From Chara braunii (taxonomy: Eukaryota; Streptophyta; Charophyceae; Charales; Characeae), in NCBI GenBank assembly GCA_003427395.1, contig BFEA01000367.1, positions 1,552,100 to 1,589,106 of the forward strand: DNA of 37,007 nt, read 5' to 3'. The notes beneath the pieces were generated by a model. The model did no database searches. It was not told the DNA's origin and was given only the letters and a program-made list of their open reading frames with translations. Position numbers and translations under genes: made by a program. This document shows, piece after piece, positions 32,901 through 37,007 of the stretch. Numbering within the stretch: the first letter of the stretch is position 1; every line of letters begins with the position of its first letter.

Positions 32901-35755
32901 TTATGGTCAACACCTCCACACCGCACGGACGTTAATGCACGCGGAAAGGTACCAGTACCACGAGGGTACAGGTGGACTATCAACCTAACGAGCGAGCGGC
33001 AGCTGGAAAGCAGTATTTGCGCCGATCAGGACGTACGATTGATGTACTGACCACTGACCAGACATGGAACCTACAAACTCCATTGGGAAAGGCCGAACAG
33101 GTTCCATATCAGGTTGTGCGAACGCTACAGGACGAAAGGCATTCACTCAATTTCACTGCATTACGTTAGAAAGGGAAATGTCTGGTCCACACTGCAAAGG
33201 ACGGCATCAGAAGTGCGCGGGCCCTGGGGTCGATCGCTTCGCATCAGAAGTGCGCGGGCACTGCGGTCGATCGCTTCGAATCAGAAGTGCGCGGGCCCTG
33301 CGGTCGATCGCTTCGTACCCTGTCAGAACGTAACTAGACGCAAAACTGCATAGGTTCATGATTCTACTGCAGAGAGATACCCCGGTGCACATCTTAAGAT
33401 ATGCGCAAGATGCCCGTTTGGCTTTTTTCCTCTTCGGGCCCGGGGAAGTACACTTTTGTCTAATAGGGAATGATACGCGTAACTGTCCCTGAGGGTCACG
33501 TCCGCAGGACAAACGAAAGGACCATCACTGCACTGCACTGCAACGTACCAGAGATGTCGAGGATGGCAGCGAAGCATACTTGCTGAACTTGTCGAGGATT
33601 TCATAACTAAGGAACGCAAGCCGACGAGCAGACAGCCAGATAACCCGTGAGCTGAACTTGCCACGGAGAACCTGAGAGGGGCAAGGTGCTCGTTTGCCCT
33701 TCTCCTTTTCGGGGCCGTGGAAGTCCACTTGGCCTGGTAGTCGCTCACAAGCCGCGATTGCCCGCTACGGTACTAGTGCCACGATTGCAGGAGAAATAAA
33801 ACTCCATCACTGCGACGTGGCAGGGCGTATTAGAAATACTATTTAAGGATGGCAGCGAATACTAGCTAAAGAGTAGTGGAGAGAAGGGATCTGACCTCCT
33901 GGGAAGTTCCAGTGCTTTACGTGTATTATTAACAACAAAAAAGAAAGGAAGAATAGATTGGAAAATACATTTCGAGAATACATTTCGAAAACACATTTCG
34001 AAAACACATTTCGAAAATAAATTTCTCACTCCTCACTCCGGGTTGTTTACGAGGAATTCCCCCGGTCTCAATTTGGTCATTTAGGGCCCATCGCCAGCCC
34101 ACTCCCGAGATGGCCGAATTCCAGAACAAAGCCCTGAGGCTCGCCGTTAATTAAAAAAAAAAGGAAGAACGGATTGGGAAGTACACATTACATTGCTCTC
34201 TCGGGGTTTGTTTGTGAGGAATTCCCTCGGCCTCAATTTGGTCATTTCGGGCCCATCGCCAGCCCACGCCCGAGATCGAGATGCCCGAATTCCAGAGCAA
34301 AGCCATAGCCACAGCAGCTCTCGAATTCGCCTGTCAGAGATAAACTCAGGAGCTCTCAAGAAGGGTTCTCCGACAGCACTCCCTATTTGTGCAAGCAGGC
34401 GAATTCGGGAGACCACCTCTGGGAAGAGACCCGCCTTTTGCTTAGACTTCCTGAGACCATGCCGCGACTGACATCCACTCCATCGCCACGGATTTGACAG
34501 ATTTGACAGGAAAAGCGGGGCTCACTGCACTCAAGAGGACACTTTGCCCTCGAGTGTTCTGCACTCAAGAGAACTTCCTAATTTGGGAGTAAGCCGTTCG
34601 AGAGTGCAGTGTGGCCACGAGTGCTCTCGACGGCCATTTCCCGCGGCCTAAGAGTTTGGGAGTACTCCCCAAAAAAAGTCGGGATCCCGGAGTAGGTATA
34701 GAGACGGATTAAGAGAAGCCACAGAATAAAACTCCGGTGATAGTCAATACTCTTATCGCCACCAACACCCTTCACAGAATCTCAGCCGAGGAACCACGAG
34801 CGCGTGAATCAGAGCATTGGCAAACAAACAGAAAACATAAATTCGACCGGAAAATTCCCTAGCAATCGGAACCCCGAGCCCGTGGGAGAGCTACCTGAAG
34901 CCGATCCAGCGAGAGCGTTGTTCACCCACTGTGTTTCTACGACGGCTTTCACAGTCGGATGAACGGCTTGCAGCGGGACATCACCGTTCGTTTCTCCCTC
35001 CGTCTCTCACCGAATTCAACGAGGCAAGCGTACACAAATCAAATCCCTAGATAAGAAACAACGTGCAATGCATGGGGATTGCCGGTAGATATCCCTAGCA
35101 TAAAAATACTAAAAATGGGTTGCCGGTAGCGGCGGTAGGTGCCCCTATTACAGCAATAGTACACACTCAAAAAATGGAGACGACCGGTAAATAACCCTAC
35201 TATAACCATACTAAGGAATTATCGGTACACACCCCTGCCATAACAATATTAGCGTAACATGTGGATAAACGGTAGATAGACACACCCCTCCTAATGGGTG
35301 CCAATAACAATACTAAAACATGGCGGGATTACTGGTAGACATCTATACCAAAACATGGGGATTACCGATGAATAACCTAAAATAACAAAAGCAAAACATG
35401 CGGATTACCGGTAGGTACCCTGGTCCAAGACTGCAGCTGCAGACGTTCATAATCTCGAGGCATCCTATTTGGTAGAAAGGTGGGAAGCATTTGAGAGGAA
35501 GTGGATGGAAAGAAAATCCCGACTTACCCGGTAAGTCATAGCGAAGGCGCAAATTTGCCGCGCTGCAGTGAGGAGCTGATCGGAGTACACAGGATCCACC
35601 GCCTTAAAAACCAAAGACGCGGCAGCGAGCGCGGCTGACGTTTGTCCTGCTACATCAGCCCCAGGCTTCGTCGGAGAGATTTTGAGAGATGGCCTCGGCG
35701 CCGTCATCATTTCCGGTCGAACCCAGCACTTATGGTCTATGTTCCCATCACCAAC
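24401..35755 (-). CDS. GH9 endo-1,4-beta-glucanase (cellulase), C-terminal three exons, partial
   Basis: This gene encodes a glycosyl hydrolase family 9 enzyme that cuts beta-1,4-glucans such as cellulose, probably secreted to the cell wall. The three visible exons join with GT donors and AG acceptors to 351 residues ending in TAA. The fragment starts VGDGNIDHKCWVRPE, in the middle of the catalytic domain. It has PGADVAGQTSAAL (about 32-44), GKYSDSIPEV (about 77-86), CSWDD (about 136-140), the first GH9 signature SYMVGYGVSYPQRVHHR (about 251-267) with its catalytic-cleft histidine, and the second signature FLDGRDNYQQNEAT (about 321-334), where Glu 332 is the expected proton donor. The Asp nucleophile motif (DAGD) and any signal peptide must lie in exons beyond the right edge. 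The protein ends soon after the domain, so there is no carbohydrate-binding C-terminal module. No frameshift or stop is seen, so the gene is probably active. Confidence 0.92.
26068..26244 (+). mobile_element. SINE-like family E copy with poly(A)
   Basis: GGGACGCTGGCCTCGGTTTC (26070), then CCCCACCAATAGATGAAGC, then a different 3' part (CAATTCCGGGGGTTCTCTTA, CTTTGTTG) and about 40 A. One ambiguous base lies at 26245. It is sense to the plus strand, antisense to the GH9 gene. Confidence 0.65.
26752..26982 (+). mobile_element. SINE-like family E copy with very long poly(A)
   Basis: GTAGTCAATGCTGGCAGT (26754) and ATGGGACGCTGGACCCAGTT (26829) match the copy at 13255. The sequence ends GAGCCTTGTT followed by about 90 bases of almost pure A. 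The long tail suggests a fairly recent insertion or slippage. Confidence 0.7.
27275..27473 (-). CDS. GH9 gene, penultimate exon
   Basis: Acceptor GTCAG before GGGAAGTACAGC (27473), donor GTAAGG after GCTG (27275). It is 199 bases, entering in phase 0 and leaving in phase 1. It encodes GKYSDSIPEVKKFYTSTSGD, then DEVLACNAWLLRATGEAQYL and CSWDDNNA, which are collinear with GH9 enzymes. Confidence 0.92.
27801..27904. mobile_element. MITE, family A, short subfamily, copy 4
   Basis: TTAGGGCCATATCCCACTAG (27801) faces CTAGTGGGATCTGGCCCTCA (to 27904). The inner CCCCT/AGGGG and TGACC/GGTCA also pair, so almost the whole element folds back. TTA/TCA flanks hint at a degenerate TTA target site. The interior TTCTGACCGTTGATCT is shared with copy 3 at 17553. 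Confidence 0.9.
27925..28046. mobile_element. MITE, family B, copy 2 (inverted relative to copy 1)
   Basis: GGGAAACGCCACACCACTCT (27925) faces AGAGTGGTGTAGCGATGCCC (to 28046). The interior CCATGTTCTAGCGGGAAATT matches the reverse complement of copy 1 (14206-14329), confirming one family. It sits 20 bases from a family A MITE. Confidence 0.85.
28894..28995. mobile_element. Two outward-facing family D-like termini
   Basis: GTAGTGTGAGTGTGCTCCTG (28894-28913) and CAGGGCACGCTCACACTAC (28977-28995) are inverted repeats that match the family D tip (AGGGCGTACTCACACTAG at 21125). The orientation suggests the right end of one element and the left end of the next. Their other ends were not located. A T11G13 homopolymer block lies between them (28926-28949). 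Confidence 0.5.
29100..29210. repeat. Short tandem-like repeat GCAATGCGRTTTGGGAAAAT
   Basis: Two copies at about 29105 and 29162, with related GGGAATTG segments between them. Diverged. Confidence 0.55.
29558..29764. repeat. 36-bp minisatellite, about six units
   Basis: AATGGTCCCAGTACCGACGC recurs with exact 36-bp spacing at 29594, 29630, 29666, 29702 and 29738 (the last has AGCACCG). A degenerate unit precedes them. As 36 is a multiple of 3, open frames appear on both strands; none is a supported gene. Confidence 0.95.
29816..30024 (+). mobile_element. Two SINE-T-type tail fragments
   Basis: CCGGGTTGTTAGTTGAGGAA then TTCCCGGCCTC (29818-29847), and CTGGGTTGTTATTTGAGGAA then TTCACGGCC (29995-30024). 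Both match the tail module at 30966, 31609, 34038 and 34201. Confidence 0.55.
30681..30744. repeat. Three tandem copies of a 22-bp unit
   Basis: AGGCCGGTGTCAGGCCATAT at 30681, 30703 and 30725 (the last is shorter). Each unit contains AGGCC and GGCC inverted steps. Confidence 0.9.
30960..31045 (+). mobile_element. SINE-T tail with A-rich end
   Basis: AGGTGGAATTGTGAGGTCCC then CGGCCTCG (30966-30994), followed by an A-rich end from about 31025. No tRNA-like head is seen directly upstream, so it is probably 5'-truncated. Confidence 0.6.
31130..31300 (+). mobile_element. tRNA-headed SINE (SINE-T), diverged copy
   Basis: CCTAGCTTTGTTGGTA (about 31145) resembles a polymerase III A box and AGTTATGAATCC (about 31199) a B box, about 50 bases apart as in tRNA genes. 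CTATTGAAATACAGACTC between them matches GTTGAAATACGGAGCTG in the copy at 31455. GATGACATCTAAAGGCC downstream is shared with about 31744. It is not a functional tRNA: the acceptor stem is not formed. Confidence 0.55.
31450..31712 (+). mobile_element. tRNA-headed SINE (SINE-T), complete copy
   Basis: A-box-like TGGCTCAGTTGGTA (31459) and its partial duplicate GCGCAGTTGGTACGG (31516), then B-box-like GCGTTCAAACTTC (31560), the family tail AACACCGGGTAGAATTGTGA and TGTCCCCGGCC (31613-31643), and a poly(A) from 31684. Order and spacing fit a SINE derived from a tRNA. The head seems to have been partly duplicated. It is on the strand opposite to the GH9 gene. Confidence 0.75.
32363..32478. repeat. 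Three tandem copies of a 38-39-bp unit
   Basis: TCGGCCCACAAAACCAAAAA-type units start at 32363, 32401 and 32439 and share CTCATTTACC. Confidence 0.95.
32819..32906. repeat. Two tandem copies of a 44-bp unit
   Basis: TCTCCAATTCTTCAACCGAC begins at 32819 and 32863. The copies differ at one position (CACGTGG against CACGCGG). Confidence 0.95.
33204..33314. repeat. Three tandem copies of a 37-bp unit
   Basis: ATCAGAAGTGCGCGGG then GGTCGATCGCTTC, with unit starts at 33204, 33241 and 33278. Each contains the palindrome CGATCG. Confidence 0.95.
33408..33870. repeat. Diverged tandem duplication, about 280-bp period
   Basis: TGCCCGTTTGGCTTTTTTCC (33410) matches TGCTCGTTTGCCCTTCTCCT (33687), and both lead into TTCGGG and GGAAGT. 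CCATCACTGCACTGC then GGATGGCAGCGAA (33521-33573) matches the stretch at 33803-33856. No gene is seen. Confidence 0.75.
33947..34310 (+). mobile_element. Two consecutive SINE-T-tail copies with flanking GGAAGAAYRGATTGG
   Basis: Copy 1 contains a 15-bp repeat (ACATTTCGAAAAC, 33968-34022), the tail CCGGGTTGTTTACGAGGAAT (34038), GGGCCCATCGCCAGCCCAC and poly(A) at 34153. GGAAGAATAGATTGG before copy 1 (33947) and GGAAGAACGGATTGG after its poly(A) (34163) look like a 15-bp target-site duplication. Copy 2 (34163-34310) repeats the same body with differences. Confidence 0.6.
34521..34632. repeat. Cluster of inverted GCACTCAAGAG motifs
   Basis: GCACTCAAGAG or its reverse complement form occurs about five times (34527, 34550, 34561, 34599, 34619). 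The outer pair CACTGCACTC / GAGTGCAGTG makes a fold-back. It could be a small decayed foldback element. Confidence 0.5.
35070..35430. repeat. Degenerate minisatellite, about 45-60-bp unit
   Basis: Units of type ATGNGGATTACCGGTAG, then CCCTNNNATAACAATACTAA, recur six to eight times with many changes, ending about 100 bases from the GH9 donor site. Confidence 0.75.
35528..35755 (-). CDS. GH9 gene, first visible exon
   Basis: Acceptor CGGCAG before GTTGGTGATGGG (35755) and donor GTAAGTC after TACCGG (35528). It is 228 bases, exactly 76 codons, phase 0 at both ends. It encodes VGDGNIDHKCWVRPEMM, APRPSLKISPTKPGADVAG and QICAFAMTYR, collinear with the centre of GH9 enzymes. Confidence 0.93.
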
Positions 35756-35767
35756 CTGCCGAAAGCA

Positions 35768-36075
35768 AGCAGCAAATGAAACAGTGCACAACCACCAGGA
35801 CAATGAAAGCAAGGCACAAGTGAAACAATTCACCACCACCAGGTAAAATGTGAATATGAAGAACGTTGCACAACCACGAGGAAAATGGAAACAATGCACA
35901 ATCAGAAGTCTGCTAAAATGAAAGCAATGAACAATCAGGTAATGTAAACAGTGCACAATCAGGAAAATGAAAACAATGCACAATCAGGAAGTGAATAATG
36001 TACAATCAGGTAATGAAACAACGTACAATCAGATAACGAAACAGTGTGCCACAAGGAAATGAAACGATGTACCGC
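35768..36075. repeat. Degenerate minisatellite, about 23-25-bp unit
   Basis: Units of type AATGAAAACAATGCACAATCAG repeat many times directly upstream (in gene sense) of the acceptor at 35756. On the transcribed strand this gives a pyrimidine-rich stretch that could assist the acceptor. The long minus-strand frame here reads CIVFIFLIVHCLHYLIVHC and is a repeat artefact. Confidence 0.8.
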
Positions 36076-36480
36076 GCCGTGCAGATCAGAACAGAACAAA
36101 GGTGGAAAAGACGGAGGCCAAGTGCGATACATATATATTGTCACATGACATCAGAGCGCCAAATCGAAAAACGAAAGAAAACAAGAACATCAAGAGAAAC
36201 TTTATTCATTTTTAATCTTCTTCCTTACACATATTTATGTGACGATATACATATATAACGATGTATATATATATATATTGTCACGTTGTGAATCAGAGCG
36301 CAGAAGGGAAAAAAAGGGGAAAGAAAAAAGGAAAAGGAAAAAAGGGGAAGTGGAAGAGGCAAGGAAAGCTCCACCTGTTCATAACCTCTTACGTACAAGG
36401 CAGCGTTATATATATATATATATCGTCACAAACAGAACTGCCCGGTAAACCGTAGGCAGAGAGAGAGAAGCGGACAACAA

Positions 36481-36545
36481 ACGAGGGGCCGTGACAAACT
36501 GTTTCGTCGGAGTTTCACCGACTCATCAGGAGGCTGAACCCTCGT
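36481..36545 (-). ncRNA. Hammerhead ribozyme, complete catalytic core
   Basis: Read on the minus strand: stem I arm ACGAGGG (36545-36539), core CUGAUGA (36529-36523), stem II GUCGG (36522-36518) with CCGAC (36510-36506) and a 7-nt loop UGAAACU, core GAAA (36505-36502), a tiny stem III CA/UG closing a GUU loop, then UC with cleavage expected after 36493, and the second stem I arm ending CCCUCGU (36487-36481). The distal stem I is 7 perfect pairs; GCC/GGC (36534-36532 with 36490-36488) adds three. The two pairs next to the core (C36530-A36492, U36531-C36491) are mismatched and ACUU bulges. The short stem III is typical of type I hammerheads in Penelope-like elements. Core intact; activity may be lowered by the mismatches. 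Confidence 0.85.
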
Positions 36546-36802
36546 ATACATATTGTCACATGAATATCAAAGCGCAAATGCGAAAAAAAGAAAAACAGGA
36601 AAAATATATACATATAGCAAAACGATGAATAGGCGACGATATTCGGCTTGGATGTTGATCAATGATGAATAGGCCAATGTATGTGATGATGTACATGAAT
36701 ATCAGAGCGCAAATGCGAAAAAAAAAAAAAACAGAAAATATATATCGTCACAAATAGAACTGCCCGGTAAACCGTAGGCAGAGAGAGAGAAGAGGACAAC
36801 AA

Positions 36803-36835
36803 ACGAGGGGCTGTGACAAACTGTTTCGTCGGAGT
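36803..36835 (-). ncRNA. Hammerhead ribozyme, truncated copy
   Basis: The stem I arm, UC cleavage site, stem III, GAAA and half of stem II (36803-36835) match the copy at 36481. The sequence then jumps to AGCAAAACG instead of continuing into the CUGAUGA half. It cannot cleave alone. Confidence 0.8.
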
Positions 36836-37007
36836 AGCAAAACGATGAATAGGCGACGATATTTGGCTTGAATGTTAATCAAAATGATGAATAGGCCAAT
36901 GTACTGGATGTTTTAGGAAACCGCGCCGTGCAGATCAGAACAGCACAAAGATGGAATACACGGAGACGAAGTGATTATATATATATCTATATCGTCACAA
37001 ATAGAAC

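Larger units (their letters stand above)
27474..35527 (-). other. GH9 intron, about 8.05 kb, filled with mobile elements and minisatellites
   Basis: Donor GTAAGTC at 35527 follows TACCGG; acceptor AG at 27474. The intron is phase 0. It carries MITEs of families A, B and D, tRNA-headed SINEs, tail fragments and at least ten tandem repeats, several listed separately. No other gene is supported within it. Confidence 0.85.
36076..37007 (-). repeat. Tandem array of hammerhead-bearing units with shared modules, GH9 intron
   Basis: TATCGTCACAAAYAGAAC begins at 36421, 36743 and 36990, giving units of 322 and 247 bp and a third cut by the window end. Each starts with CTGCCCGGTAAACCGTAGGC. Module CGCCGTGCAGATCAGAACAG occurs at 36076 and 36932; module ATCAGAGCGCAAATGCGAAA (or close) at about 36149, 36291, 36563 and 36702; module AGCAAAACGATGAATAGGCG at 36617 and 36836. 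TA-rich tracts separate them (about 36126-36140, 36262-36280, 36408-36422). The array recalls pseudo-LTRs of Penelope-like elements or retrozymes, but no reverse transcriptase is visible here. Confidence 0.7.

Noticed and set aside
33204-33314. 37-bp repeats as a CRISPR array
   Set aside because: The units are directly contiguous with no spacers, so it is an ordinary minisatellite.

Overview
The window looks like a repeat-dominated piece of a large eukaryotic nuclear genome. The only host protein gene I can support is a glycosyl hydrolase family 9 (GH9) endoglucanase of plant type, on the minus strand, split by introns of about 2.2 kb, 8.05 kb and at least 1.25 kb. A plant-type GH9, very long introns, many decayed retrotransposons and MITEs, and unfinished-assembly Ns would suit a streptophyte alga with a bloated genome, Chara being one candidate. 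The species is inference; nothing here proves it. Layout: (1) 1-8.5 kb has no recognisable protein gene but is rich in inverted repeats. It holds an array of ten hairpins with a conserved loop and differing, still complementary arms (about 4.50-5.33 kb), a threefold 122-bp repeat (5.6-5.9 kb), and a diverged tandem duplication whose hairpins persist in both units (6.85-7.77 kb). (2) 8.5-13.1 kb carries a decayed LINE (endonuclease end, reverse transcriptase, zinc-knuckle end) with three in-frame stops, a mutated catalytic motif and a 330-bp assembly gap; a MITE lies just upstream. (3) 13.1-24 kb is a mosaic of MITEs of four terminal-inverted-repeat families, SINE-like copies, a second 5'-truncated LINE with a poly(A) tail and a 15-bp target-site duplication, microsatellites and minisatellites. 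(4) 24.1-37.0 kb is the 3' part of the GH9 gene. Its three visible exons (35528-35755, 27275-27473, 24401-25029) join in frame with GT/AG borders and give 351 residues ending at a TAA. The introns are packed with MITEs, tRNA-headed SINEs and minisatellites. At 36.48-36.55 kb, in the sense orientation of the GH9 transcript and inside its intron, is a sequence with a complete hammerhead ribozyme core, in a tandemly repeated unit whose second copy has lost half the core. The transposable elements do not form a pathway. They interact as nested insertions and shared tails: a CCGGGTGGAATTGTGAGG-type tail occurs on tRNA-headed SINEs and on the end of the second LINE. The points most worth checking are the intronic hammerhead, the covarying hairpin array, and the 6.85-7.77 kb structured duplication.
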